Below are positions 42,912 to 51,706 of a stretch of DNA of 64,000 nucleotides, in pieces. The translations under genes and the position numbers were made by a program. The stretch's first letter is position 1, and each line of letters starts with the position of its first letter. The DNA is taken from positions 58,165 to 122,164 of the forward strand of contig JANWIG010000001.1 of NCBI GenBank assembly GCA_025449975.1, given 5' to 3'. The notes under the pieces were generated by a model. That model saw only the letters and a list, made by a program, of their open reading frames with translations. It searched no databases and was not told the origin of the DNA. Source of the stretch: Thermoactinomycetaceae bacterium. GTDB lineage: Bacteria > Bacillota > Bacilli > Thermoactinomycetales > Thermoactinomycetaceae.

Positions 42912-45470
42912 GTGTTTAAAGCCCTTCGAAAATGGTTTGATGCAAACGAACGACAGATTGCGAAGCATTTTAAAACAGTCGATCAAATTGAAGCGTTAGA
43001 GCCTACGATTTCAAAGTTATCAGATGAAGCATTGCGCTTGAAAACGGATGAGTTTAAAGAGCGTCTACAAAAAGGAGAAACGCTGGATGATCTTTTGGTG
43101 GAAGCGTATGCTGTTGTAAGAGAGACAGCGAAACGGGTTCGGGGAGAACGGCATTTTCGAGTGCAACTGCTTGGCGGGATCGTCTTGCATCAAGGAGATA
43201 TTGCCGAGATGAAGACGGGTGAAGGAAAAACATTGGTTTCTACTTTACCAGCGTATTTAAATGCTTTAACAGGAGAAGGGGTTCATATTGTCACCGTCAA
43301 CGATTATTTGGCTAAGCGTGACCGAGAGCAAATGGGCCCTGTTTTTGAGTTTTTAGGGCTTACTGTGGGATTGAACTTACCAATGATGTCGCCGGAAGAG
43401 AAGCGGGCTGCTTATCAAGCCGATATTACCTATGGGACCAATAATGAATATGGATTTGATTATTTGCGTGACAATATGGTGCTCTATCCGGAACAGTTGA
43501 CGCAGCGCAGTCTAAATTATGCGATTATCGATGAAGTGGATAGTATTTTGATCGATGAAGCGCGTACTCCGTTGATTATCAGTGGTCAGTCAAGCAAAGC
43601 GACCGATCTTTATTATGTTGCCGATCAAGTCGTCCGTCGGTTAAAAGCGGAAGATGATTATACGATTGATATTAAAACAAAACAAGTATCTTTAACAGAT
43701 GAGGGAGCGAGAAAGGTCGAGTCTTTTTTGGGAGTGGACAACCTCTACGATCTAAAAAATATTACGCTCAACCACCATGTACAGCAGGCTTTAAAAGCTC
43801 ATACCTTGATGAAGCGGGATGAGGACTATGTGGTCAATGAAGATGGTGTGGTGATCGTCGATGAATTTACAGGGCGATTGATGCAAGGAAGACGCTATAG
43901 TGATGGTCTCCATCAAGCGATTGAAGCCAAAGAAGGTTTACAAGTTCAACGGGAAAGCATGACTTTAGCTACCATCACTTTGCAAAACTATTTTCGGATG
44001 TATAAGAAGTTGGCAGGAATGACAGGTACGGCGAAAACAGAAGAAGAAGAGTTTCGGACGATTTACAACATGAATGTTGTGCAAATCCCAACCAATCGTC
44101 CAATGATTCGGAACGACTACTCGGATGTGTTGTATAAAACGGAGGAAGCGAAGTTCCGTGCAGTGGTTGAAGAGATTGTGAACGCACACCAAAAAGGTCA
44201 ACCGGTATTGGTGGGGACCGTTTCCATTGAAAAATCAGAAAAGCTTTCGCGGATGTTAAAGAAAAACAGAATTCCGCATCAAGTATTAAATGCGAAAAAT
44301 CACGAACGAGAAGCAGAGATCATTGCACAGGCTGGTCAAAAAGGAATGGTAACGATCTCAACCAATATGGCTGGACGGGGAACCGATATTAAATTAGGTG
44401 AGGGTGTTGATCAGCTGGGTGGACTTTATGTGATCGGAACAGAACGTCATGAAAGCCGGCGAATCGATAATCAGTTGCGCGGACGTTCCGGACGCCAAGG
44501 AGATCCCGGTAGCTCACGGTTTTTCCTCTCCTTTTCGGATGATTTGATGCGTCGTTTTGGCTCGGAACGGATGGAAGCGATGCTGGAGCGTCTAGGTTTA
44601 GATGAGAATGAAGCCATCGAAGGGAAAATGTTTACCAAAGCGGTTGAAAATGCCCAGAAAAAAGTAGAGGCAAATAACTTTGATGCACGTCGTTGGGTCT
44701 TACAATATGATAATGTGCTCAATGATCAGCGGGCAGTGATCTACAAACAACGGCGTGAAGTGTTGTTGAGTAATGATCTGTCGGAAACGGTTCTTGGCAT
44801 GGCGAAGTCTGTGATTAAACGTATAGTAGAAATTCATGCCAATAGCGAAGCTTTGGAAGAAGACTGGGATCTTGAAGCGATTGTAGATTATGTTTCGAGT
44901 CATTTGATGCCAGAAGGACGGATTACTGAAGATGATTTGGAAAACAAAGATCCCGAAGAAATGATCGAGCTCATTTATAAAGAGACGGAAAAATACTATG
45001 AAGAACGAAAAGAAGAATTGGGTAATGAGCGGTTGCAAGAGTTTTCTAAAGTAGTGGTTTTACGTACAGTAGACCGCAAATGGATGGATCATATTGATGC
45101 GATGGAAGAGCTTCGTCAAGGAATTCACCTGCGCGCATATGGACAAGATAACCCGCTTCGTTCGTATCAGTTTGAAGGATTGGCAATGTATGAGCAAATG
45201 CTCGAAGATATTGAAGAAGAAGTCGTAAAATATGTGATGAAATCGGTCATTCACGAAGAAGATGAGATCGAGCGGGAAGAGGTCGTTGTCGAAACTGTTG
45301 CCTCATCCGGTGAAGAAACGCAAGAGAAAAAGCAAAAACAAGAGACAAAAAAGCAACCCGTTCGCCGTGGGAAAAAAGTGGGAAGGAATGAGCCTTGTCC
45401 ATGTGGTAGTGGCGAGAAATATAAAAACTGTTGTCTGGCATCCAAAAGATTACAAAAGGCCAATTCGTAA
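42912..45470 (+). CDS. secA: protein translocase ATPase SecA
   Basis: The motor of the Sec pathway, 852 residues. It has MKTGEGKTL (Walker A), [20 protein letters not shown] (Walker B), the PPXD region and [26 protein letters not shown] [13 protein letters not shown] and [17 protein letters not shown] follow, and the IRA/helical scaffold contains [15 protein letters not shown]. The C-terminal zinc motif is [13 protein letters not shown]. The ATG at 42906 touches GGAGGG (42900-42905). GTG at 42912 has six-base spacing and aligns with the B. subtilis N-terminus (MLGILNKMFD against [10 protein letters not shown]), so it is chosen. Confidence 0.96.
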   Translation: MFKALRKWFDANERQIAKHFKTVDQIEALEPTISKLSDEALRLKTDEFKERLQKGETLDDLLVEAYAVVRETAKRVRGERHFRVQLLGGIVLHQGDIAEMKTGEGKTLVSTLPAYLNALTGEGVHIVTVNDYLAKRDREQMGPVFEFLGLTVGLNLPMMSPEEKRAAYQADITYGTNNEYGFDYLRDNMVLYPEQLTQRSLNYAIIDEVDSILIDEARTPLIISGQSSKATDLYYVADQVVRRLKAEDDYTIDIKTKQVSLTDEGARKVESFLGVDNLYDLKNITLNHHVQQALKAHTLMKRDEDYVVNEDGVVIVDEFTGRLMQGRRYSDGLHQAIEAKEGLQVQRESMTLATITLQNYFRMYKKLAGMTGTAKTEEEEFRTIYNMNVVQIPTNRPMIRNDYSDVLYKTEEAKFRAVVEEIVNAHQKGQPVLVGTVSIEKSEKLSRMLKKNRIPHQVLNAKNHEREAEIIAQAGQKGMVTISTNMAGRGTDIKLGEGVDQLGGLYVIGTERHESRRIDNQLRGRSGRQGDPGSSRFFLSFSDDLMRRFGSERMEAMLERLGLDENEAIEGKMFTKAVENAQKKVEANNFDARRWVLQYDNVLNDQRAVIYKQRREVLLSNDLSETVLGMAKSVIKRIVEIHANSEALEEDWDLEAIVDYVSSHLMPEGRITEDDLENKDPEEMIELIYKETEKYYEERKEELGNERLQEFSKVVVLRTVDRKWMDHIDAMEELRQGIHLRAYGQDNPLRSYQFEGLAMYEQMLEDIEEEVVKYVMKSVIHEEDEIEREEVVVETVASSGEETQEKKQKQETKKQPVRRGKKVGRNEPCPCGSGEKYKNCCLASKRLQKANS

Positions 45471-45485
45471 AAACGGTTTGAGGAA

Positions 45486-45535
45486 CAGATCTCCTATTAT
45501 CTCGATCGATTCGAGCTTTCAGGTCTGTTTTTAGG
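45486..45535 (+). terminator. probable terminator after secA
   Basis: ACAGATC pairs with GGTCTGT across a 32-base interval that can form an inner AATCGATCGAG-type stem, then five Ts. Confidence 0.55.
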
Positions 45536-45651
45536 AGAGGATGTTTCCTCTCCTTTTTGTCCATATGAGCTGGGAATGTTACAATACGCTTTTTTCAATA
45601 GCTAGCTCGAGTTATAATAATAAAGGATGTTTTGAAAATGAGGTGACGAAC

Positions 45652-46771
45652 GTGGAACAATATGAAATGAAAAATGAACTAGCCAATACAGCCAAAAAAC
45701 TGGCGGATCTAAGGGGGTCTCTTTGACCTTACAGCCAAACAGAACCGATTACAAGAATTGGAAGAGTTGATGGTTGCACCTGATTTTTGGAATGATCAAG
45801 CAAAAGCCCAGAAGGTAATCGATGAAATGAAGCATCTAAAAGAGCAAATCGAATTAATGAACGAGCTCGATGAGAAGCAAGAAGAATTGGAAATGATGTA
45901 TGATTTATTACAGGAAGAAGAGGATGAATCGCTTTTTTCTGAACAGGTTGATGAACTTCGAAGTTTCAAGAAGAGGATTGATTCTTTCGAATTAAGCCTC
46001 ATGTTGAATCAGCCGTATGATAAAAATAATGCAATTATCGAACTTCATCCAGGTGCTGGAGGCACAGAATCCCAAGATTGGGCTTCGATGTTGCTTCGGA
46101 TGTATACGAGATGGGCAGAGAAAAATAATTTTAAGGTAGAAACGCTCGATTATTTGCCAGGAGAAGAAGCTGGGGTAAAAAGTGTCACTCTACTGATCAA
46201 GGGATCTAATGCCTATGGCTATTTACGGGCAGAAAAAGGAGTGCACCGGTTGGTTCGCATTTCTCCTTTTGATGCTTCAGGGCGTCGACATACCTCTTTT
46301 GTGTCTCTTCATGTCATGCCGGAGGTAGACCAAAGGATCGATATTGAAATTAAGCCAGAAGAAATAAAAATTGATACATATCGGTCGAGCGGAGCAGGGG
46401 GACAACATGTCAATACGACCGATTCTGCTGTAAGAATCACTCACTTACCTACTCAAATCGTTGTAACCTGTCAATCGGAGCGTTCCCAAATAAAAAATCG
46501 GGAAAAAGCGATGAAAATTTTGATGGCTCGGTTATATGAGCGCCGAATTGAAGAGCAACAACAGGAGTTAGATACATTAAAAGGGGAACAGACAGAGATT
46601 GGTTGGGGAAATCAAATCCGTTCTTATGTTTTCCATCCGTATAGTATGGTGAAAGATCACAGAACACAAGTGGAGACAGGCAATGTTCAAGCGGTGATGG
46701 ATGGGGAAATCGATCTGTTTATTGAGGCTTATTTACGTCAGCGGTTAAAAAGAGGGCAGTCATCTTCCTAG
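45652..46771 (+). CDS. prfB: peptide chain release factor 2, programmed +1 frameshift at 45723
   Basis: RF2 releases peptides at UGA and UAA. It starts at GTG 45652 with GAGGTGA seven bases upstream. The first 24 codons end at CTT followed by an in-frame TGA (45724-45726). The site AGGGGGTCTCTTTGAC has the internal Shine-Dalgarno AGGGGG and slippery CTT-T of bacterial prfB. Skipping T45724 continues in the +1 frame as GAC CTT ACA to 46771. The result is a 372-residue protein. It carries [13 protein letters not shown] and GGQ in [17 protein letters not shown]. Low RF2 favours the shift, giving autoregulation. Confidence 0.96.
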
Positions 46772-46797
46772 AAGCAAAAAAATTGGAGTGAATGAGA

Positions 46798-47586
46798 ATG
46801 AATACCTGGAATCATCTGTTAGTGGAGCAAGGAGAAGGTTGGGTATTGATCACTCTCGCGCGTCCTAAGGTCCTCAACGCCTTAAATCAAGAACTTTTGC
46901 AAGAATTGGATGAGGCGATCACCTGGATCGAACAAAATGAAGAAGTCCGTGTGGTCATTTTTACGGGTGCTGGTGATAAAGCTTTTGTGGCTGGCGCAGA
47001 TATCTCCGAGCTTCGGTCGATTCCGACTGCTGTTCAAGCGGAAGAACTGGCGCTGTTTGGACAAAATATCTTTAATCGAATTGAAAATTTACCGAAACCA
47101 GTAATTATGGCGATCAATGGCTTTGCATTAGGTGGTGGCTGTGAATTAGCGATGTGTGGAGATATTTTGCTGGCTTCCGAACAAGCAAAGTTTGGTCAGC
47201 CTGAGGTGAATTTAGGTGTGATTCCAGGTTATGGCGGTACGCAAAGACTCGCCCGAGCGGTTGGTAAAAATTTGGCGAAATATTTATGCATGACAGGTGA
47301 ATTCTTGTCTGCATCGGAAGCAAAAGAGCTTGGCTTAGTCCAAAAAGTTTATCCCAGTGATGCTCTGATTACAGAGGCAAAAAAATTAGCTGGAAAAATC
47401 GCTAAAAAAGCTCCTGTTGCCCTAAAGTTAATGAAAAAAGCCATTCATCAGGGATTGGATGTCGATTTACAGACTGGTTTAAAAATGGAAGCTGTTTATT
47501 TTGGACTAGCCTTTGAAACAAAAGATCGGATCGAAGGTATGGATGCTTTTCTCCAAAAACGAAAACCAAAGTTTGAAGGAAAATAA
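46798..47586 (+). CDS. enoyl-CoA hydratase (crotonase family)
   Basis: A 262-residue crotonase. The oxyanion-hole segments are AFVAGADISELR and NGFALGGGCELAMCGD. The two catalytic glutamates are in GCELAMCGD and GQPEVNLGVIPGYGGTQRL. It would hydrate 2-enoyl-CoA in fatty acid or amino acid breakdown; the chain length is unknown. ATG 46792 is in frame but one base from GGAGTGA, so ATG 46798 is used. It is 26 bases after prfB and likely co-transcribed with it, an unusual pairing compared with B. subtilis. Confidence 0.88.
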   Translation: MNTWNHLLVEQGEGWVLITLARPKVLNALNQELLQELDEAITWIEQNEEVRVVIFTGAGDKAFVAGADISELRSIPTAVQAEELALFGQNIFNRIENLPKPVIMAINGFALGGGCELAMCGDILLASEQAKFGQPEVNLGVIPGYGGTQRLARAVGKNLAKYLCMTGEFLSASEAKELGLVQKVYPSDALITEAKKLAGKIAKKAPVALKLMKKAIHQGLDVDLQTGLKMEAVYFGLAFETKDRIEGMDAFLQKRKPKFEGK

Positions 47587-47654
47587 TGAAGAGATTAGAT
47601 AACATTACACGAGATGGGTTAACAACTTAAAGGACAGAGGTGTTTTGATGCTTG

Positions 47655-47683
47655 AGAAAGCCGGCAGCACTGCCGGCTTTCCA
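47655..47683 (+). terminator. terminator after the enoyl-CoA hydratase gene
   Basis: AAAGCCGGCAG/CTGCCGGCTTT, a perfect 11-bp stem with a tight loop. The downstream T tract is short. Confidence 0.75.
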
Positions 47684-47724
47684 TTTAAGTTGAATAGAAT
47701 GGCAGAGAAGGGGGTAATAAGCTA

Positions 47725-48309
47725 ATGGGAAGCCTAATAAACGATCCAATGGTGTGGATCGGTGTGGGAGCGATTATACTTCTTGTGATTGTCATCAGTT
47801 TGATTATTGGTAGACGAAGGAAAAAAGAGTTGGAGGAGTTGGATCAACTTTTCACTGATGAACGGAAGTATGATGATACAGATAAAATTTCGGTTGAAAA
47901 GGTCAGGCGTGCCACATTGGAACGAGAAAAGCGGATGGAGGCTAGGAGAAAAGAGTTAGAACAAAGAAAGCCGCGTAAAGTCATTCCAGATGAGGATCAA
48001 GAAATTATAACAAATGTTGAAATAATAGAAGAGGAACCACCAATAACTAATGAAAGGAAAACGCCATTAAGAGGGAATCGGAATCGATCAGATGATACAC
48101 TGGAAGTAAATATGACTACGAAAATTGTTACCATTGATTCCGGTAATGATGATTCAGAGGCTGCCAGCTTATCTGCGAGCAGACGTCTTTATAAGAAAAA
48201 CGTATTAAATCCAATGTCATCCGGTGATCCCAATCAACAACAGACTTCTCCTAAAGGGACACCTCGTATGAACAATGGGTTTATAAATAAATCAACAAAA
48301 CGCCGTTAA
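47725..48309 (+). CDS. uncharacterised membrane-anchored polar protein
   Basis: A 194-residue protein with one N-terminal membrane segment (about 8-29, MVWIGVGAIILLVIVISLII). A basic RRRKK stop-transfer and a long polar, Lys/Glu/Arg/Asn-rich region follow. Residues 45-80 look like a charged helix and the last 60 residues are low-complexity and probably disordered. I recognise no domain. The orientation is likely with the tail in the cytoplasm. It precedes the cytochrome c gene by 50 bases and may be co-transcribed. A ribosome-binding site (AAGGGGGTAA) supports the ATG. Confidence 0.7.
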   Translation: MGSLINDPMVWIGVGAIILLVIVISLIIGRRRKKELEELDQLFTDERKYDDTDKISVEKVRRATLEREKRMEARRKELEQRKPRKVIPDEDQEIITNVEIIEEEPPITNERKTPLRGNRNRSDDTLEVNMTTKIVTIDSGNDDSEAASLSASRRLYKKNVLNPMSSGDPNQQQTSPKGTPRMNNGFINKSTKRR

Positions 48310-48359
48310 TTTTTGTTTCAGCAGGTTATACTACTAAAATGAGAAAGGGGTTCGAAACG

Positions 48360-48698
48360 ATGGCTAAGCGTTGGTTAGGGATGGCTTTTATGTTGTTTGT
48401 TGCTTTTGGTTTAGTTGCTTGTAATCAAGGAGGGACAGAGACACAAAAACCAAAAGAGGAGAGTAATACAGATGTCACCTTATCTGAGCAGGAACTATAC
48501 TCGAACAATTGTATGAGCTGTCATGGCGGTAACCTGCAAGGTGGAGTTGGACCTGCTCTCGACAAAATTGGGGCAAAATTAACGAAGGAAGAATTGATTG
48601 ATATTATGAAGAATGGCAAAGGTTCGATGCCGAGCATGCCACAAATGTCTGATCAGGCTCAAGAAAAATTGGCGGATTGGCTTGTGAATAAAAAGTAA
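48360..48698 (+). CDS. cccB: cytochrome c-551-type lipoprotein
   Basis: A 112-residue lipoprotein with signal peptide and lipobox (GLVAC), a polar linker and a class I cytochrome c domain. Haem attachment is at CMSCH (about residue 51), and the axial Met is in the MPSMPQM region. It carries electrons outside the membrane, as CccB does. ATG 48360 is used, with GAAAGGGG nine bases upstream; ATG 48339 is open but leaves a poor signal peptide. Its place just before the ftsEX region is the same as cccB in B. subtilis. Confidence 0.9.
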   Translation: MAKRWLGMAFMLFVAFGLVACNQGGTETQKPKEESNTDVTLSEQELYSNNCMSCHGGNLQGGVGPALDKIGAKLTKEELIDIMKNGKGSMPSMPQMSDQAQEKLADWLVNKK

Positions 48699-48781
48699 AA
48701 CAATTTTGATTGAGCATTCATTATTGTAGACACTTTCTTATAATTATGTTATTCTATTTTTGAAAAGTTGATATTCCTGTT

Positions 48782-48873
48782 AAAGGGGAGTAGCTTTTGC
48801 AGCAGAGTCGTCATTACGGGACGAGATTCCCCGGCTCTGTTGGCAACATAATGATGTTGCGAGCAAGACCTTT
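48782..48873 (+). promoter_or_regulatory. yybP-ykoY manganese riboswitch
   Basis: The sequence carries the conserved pieces of this Mn2+ aptamer in order: AAAGGGGAGTAGC at the 5' side, GTCGTCATTACGGG, CCCCGG, CTGTTGGCAACATAATG and GAGCAAGACCTTT at the 3' side. P1 is AAAGG (48782-48786) with CCTTT (48869-48873). Its 3' strand is also part of the following terminator stem, so P1 formation on Mn2+ binding should prevent termination (an ON switch). Confidence 0.88.
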
Positions 48874-48905
48874 ACTTTTCATAAGAAAAGTAAGGGTCTT
48901 TTTAT
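48866..48905 (+). terminator. riboswitch-controlled terminator
   Basis: AGACCTTTACTTTT (48866-48879) pairs with AAAAGTAAGGGTCT (48886-48899), followed by TTTTTAT. It shares eight bases with the 3' strand of the aptamer. Confidence 0.88.
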
Positions 48906-49032
48906 GTTTTCCATTATTTTCAAAAAAGAGGAGTGATATTCCGTTAGTAATAAATGGAAGAAGGGATCGGTTGGAAAAGCAGATGGTTTGAATTAAACTA
49001 AGGAATATTTATATTATTGGGGAGATTGATAG

Positions 49033-49491
49033 ATGGCAATTTTAGAATATCGTTTGCTTGATGAAAAGAGAAATTTTCCCGTTGTTTCTTATTATGAGCG
49101 GATCTCGAAAGAAGAGATTTTGCTTCGCTTTGCTTGTGATTATCTTATTCAGGATTCTTATGCTTATGAACGGACTTCATGCGCGATTGAAGAGGGGATT
49201 TATATCATTTATGTGCAAAAAAATGAAGAAAAGAGAGAAAAGGATCCACAATTAACATTTTTCCCCTCATGGAAAGCGATTCGGGTGGAGGTGAGACATT
49301 ATCGGGATGGAGAAAAAGAACACCCGTTGATCCATCAGTATGATTTTATAGAGGGGCAAGAAGCCTTGGCACACTTAATGAGTGACTTTTTATATTTTGA
49401 TGGAGAAGAATGGGAGAAGATTTATGCTGAGGTAAACGAAAATCGTAAACTTTATACTTATTATGCGAGACCAGTTGCTGAAAGGGAATGA
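49033..49491 (+). CDS. uncharacterised protein, first gene of the Mn-riboswitch operon
   Basis: A 152-residue soluble protein with many acidic and aromatic residues (for example RFACDYLIQDSYAYERTS and DFLYFDGEEWEKIYAEVNENR). No signal peptide or membrane segment is seen. I do not recognise the family. GGGGAG is eight bases before the ATG. It follows the Mn2+ riboswitch terminator by about 130 bases and its stop is five bases before the next start, so it should be Mn-controlled with the genes downstream. Confidence 0.75.
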   Translation: MAILEYRLLDEKRNFPVVSYYERISKEEILLRFACDYLIQDSYAYERTSCAIEEGIYIIYVQKNEEKREKDPQLTFFPSWKAIRVEVRHYRDGEKEHPLIHQYDFIEGQEALAHLMSDFLYFDGEEWEKIYAEVNENRKLYTYYARPVAERE

Positions 49492-49495
49492 AAAA

Positions 49496-50155
49496 ATGTC
49501 TCGTCGTGACTTTTTTAAACGTAATCAAAATCAACCCTCACAATCCGGTAATCCGCATAATCCATTTGGTCCACCGAGTGGAGAAGGCAACATGTCCAAT
49601 CCGTTTGGTCCACCGAGTGGAGGAAGCAACCCGACCAATCCATTTGGACCGCCGAGTGGAGGAAGCAACCCGACCAACCCATTTGGACCGCCGAATAGTG
49701 GAGGAAGCAACCCGACCAACCCATTTGGTCCACCGAGTGGAGGAAGCAACGCGTCCAACCCATTTGGACCGCCCAATGGTGGGATCGGAAATCAGCCGCA
49801 ATCCAATTTGGAGAAGGGGAAACAGTTGGCTGCTGCAGCTGTTTCTAGTGCGGTGAGTAGATCGGGGAAAAAACCGAAGAAAAAGCCGAAGAAAAAGCGG
49901 AGAGTTAGAAAGATCATTGGATGGTTTTTAGTTCCTGTTGTTACTATTGGTGCTTGTGCTGCTTTTTTTGAAGATGATGAAGAGTATGCAGATGCAGATT
50001 TATGCTATGATGACAATTTGGATCGTTTTTGCGACGATACATTTGAGCTCCGTTCATCTGAAGTATATAAGGTGACAGAAGCCGGGAGAAAAATGTATGT
50101 TCGTATGTCGAGCTTAAATAGGGAAGAGGATGATGACATCGATTTTGGAGGTTAA
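49496..50155 (+). CDS. proline/glycine-repeat membrane protein of the Mn-riboswitch operon
   Basis: A 219-residue protein. Residues about 22-100 are six tandem copies of a 13-residue unit, NPFGPPSGGSNPT with variants. A helix, a very basic KKPKKKPKKKRRVRKI stretch and one membrane segment (IIGWFLVPVVTIGACAAFF, about 140-158) follow. Then comes an acidic tail with ADADLCYDDNLDRFCDD. The two cysteines flank an Asp-rich segment that could bind a metal (inference). AAAGGGA overlapping the previous stop supports ATG 49496. Proteins of this layout accompany glutathionylspermidine-synthase-like genes in other bacteria; the function is unknown. Confidence 0.75.
   Translation: MSRRDFFKRNQNQPSQSGNPHNPFGPPSGEGNMSNPFGPPSGGSNPTNPFGPPSGGSNPTNPFGPPNSGGSNPTNPFGPPSGGSNASNPFGPPNGGIGNQPQSNLEKGKQLAAAAVSSAVSRSGKKPKKKPKKKRRVRKIIGWFLVPVVTIGACAAFFEDDEEYADADLCYDDNLDRFCDDTFELRSSEVYKVTEAGRKMYVRMSSLNREEDDDIDFGG
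49559..49795 (+). repeat. six tandem 39-42-base coding repeats
   Basis: Units start at 49559, 49598, 49637, 49676 (42 bases), 49718 and 49757. Each encodes NPFGPP plus a Gly/Ser/Asn spacer. Confidence 0.9.
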
Positions 50156-50159
50156 GAAA

Positions 50160-51407
50160 GTGAGTTATAAAGAAATTCGTTCTCAAATTTATGATTCGTT
50201 ACGAGAGGAAAATATTTTTACTTGGGACTTTTATGGAGAAAACCGCGATGAATATGCTTTAGCGACGGTTCACTTGGTTTCTGATTCATTTATAAAAGAG
50301 ATTTCTTATGCCACCGCGCAATTAGGCCAAATTTTTGGACGTACTGCTTCCGTAGTTCAAAAAGGCTTAAATCGTTTACTGAATGAGTTGGGTTTACCCA
50401 AGGAAACATGGAGATCAATCAGGTTAGAGATCGATCCTCATCTTCCAACCGTTATTGGACGATTTGACTTTGCCAATACGCCACAAGGGCTAAAGATGAT
50501 CGAATTTAATAGTGATACGCCTACTGCGGTCGTCGAGGCTTTTTATGTAAATGAACAAGTATGCTCATATTTTTCTGTAGAAAATCCTAATAAAAATATG
50601 TTTTTAGATCTTAGAAAAGCATTTCATCATGTTGTCCAAACATACCAATCCCAAGGATATAAGACAGAAAACATATACTTTACAGCGGTAGATTGGCATA
50701 AAGAGGATGTAGGAACCACGAAATATTTATTGCAGCAGTCAGGGCTACCAGCTAAGTATGCTCCTTTATCCTCTTTAATGGTTTGGAAGGATCAGCTAGT
50801 AATAGAAAATCCAGAATCCGACCAGCACACGCCGGTGGATATTCTCTACCGGCTGTATCCACTAGAGATGTTAGCCACGACGGCAGATCGAGATGGTTAT
50901 CCGACTGGAGCCCACATTTTGAAGTTAATTGCGGAGCGAAAAGTGGGGGTTATCAATCCACCAGCTGCTTTTATTTCACAAACAAAGGCATTACAAGCAT
51001 TAATTTGGAACATTCATGAACAGCGGATCTTTTTTACAGAAGAAGAGCATGAGATTATTGAAAAATACATGATACCTACTCACTTTGATAATCAGTTTTG
51101 TGGGAAATCCCCTTATGTCCAAAAGCCTATTTTTGGACGCGAAGGAGGAGCGGTTAGCTTATTTGATCAAAATGGTCAATTGTTGGTGAAAGATCAAGCG
51201 AAATATTATTGGGAACAACCGATGATTTATCAAGAAATGGTGGAGTTAGAGACAGTCACTGTACCTACTTTAGCGGGTGATTTTACTGGTCGTCTGCTTT
51301 GGGGCTCTTTTTTGATCGATGGTCAATCGTCAGCTGTGGTGGCTCGTGTTGACAAAGAGATTACGGGAGATAATGCCTTTTATCTACCTGTCGGAATAAA
51401 AGGATGA
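50160..51407 (+). CDS. glutathionylspermidine synthase-like ATP-grasp protein
   Basis: A 415-residue member of the GSP_synth family (PF03738), the C-terminal synthetase half of E. coli Gss without the amidase. Diagnostic stretches are IGRFDFANTPQGLKMIEFNSDTP, DILYRLYPLEML, NPPAAFISQTKALQALIW, and CGKSPYVQKPIFGREGGAVSL with the ATP-grasp lysine. It likely joins a carboxylate to an amine at the expense of ATP. The substrate is unknown and probably not glutathione. GTG 50160 has GGAGG eight bases before it; ATG 50130 is open but overlaps the previous gene. Third gene of the Mn-riboswitch operon. Confidence 0.85.
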   Translation: MSYKEIRSQIYDSLREENIFTWDFYGENRDEYALATVHLVSDSFIKEISYATAQLGQIFGRTASVVQKGLNRLLNELGLPKETWRSIRLEIDPHLPTVIGRFDFANTPQGLKMIEFNSDTPTAVVEAFYVNEQVCSYFSVENPNKNMFLDLRKAFHHVVQTYQSQGYKTENIYFTAVDWHKEDVGTTKYLLQQSGLPAKYAPLSSLMVWKDQLVIENPESDQHTPVDILYRLYPLEMLATTADRDGYPTGAHILKLIAERKVGVINPPAAFISQTKALQALIWNIHEQRIFFTEEEHEIIEKYMIPTHFDNQFCGKSPYVQKPIFGREGGAVSLFDQNGQLLVKDQAKYYWEQPMIYQEMVELETVTVPTLAGDFTGRLLWGSFLIDGQSSAVVARVDKEITGDNAFYLPVGIKG

Positions 51408-51706
51408 ATCGTTTTATTTGGATGGTAGTCTAAATTCGTTGAAAAGCTTCGTAACAACAAGATAAATACTTTTATTGGTGAATATTGGATATAAATAAGT
51501 TGTAAGATCAAGGAAAAAAGATGGGAATGTGTAGTCTTTTGTTAATAAATTTCGCTATAATAGTTACTAACAGATAACGAAAGGGTGCATGTTTAGAATT
51601 GAGGGCATAATGGTTGTGTTTTATCTTTGTATCCCATTTGAATAAGGTAAAGCATCAAAGGTTTTTTCTTAAATGATGGATAGGATGCATAGGAGGTACA
51701 TCTCTT
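51408..51706. other. intergenic region before the CNNM gene
   Basis: A 299-base AT-rich stretch with TATAAT near 51572-51577 (CGCTATAATAG) that may be a promoter. No clear terminator follows the synthase gene, so read-through from the riboswitch operon is possible. Confidence 0.4.

Noticed and set aside
42575..42919. Open frame of about 114 codons before secA
   Set aside because: It begins at TTG without a ribosome-binding site, overlaps the secA start and resembles no protein I know. Probably chance in AT-rich DNA.
45541..45726. 61-codon separate small protein before prfB
   Set aside because: Its end is the first segment of prfB; the upstream codons lie before the GTG start and its ribosome-binding site.
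49559..49795. Regular repeats that could suggest a CRISPR array
   Set aside because: Units are contiguous without unique spacers and encode NPFGPP repeats in frame.
49515..49801. Antisense frames with repeated GPNGL or RWTKWVGRVASS units
   Set aside because: They arise from the tandem coding repeat of the plus-strand gene.
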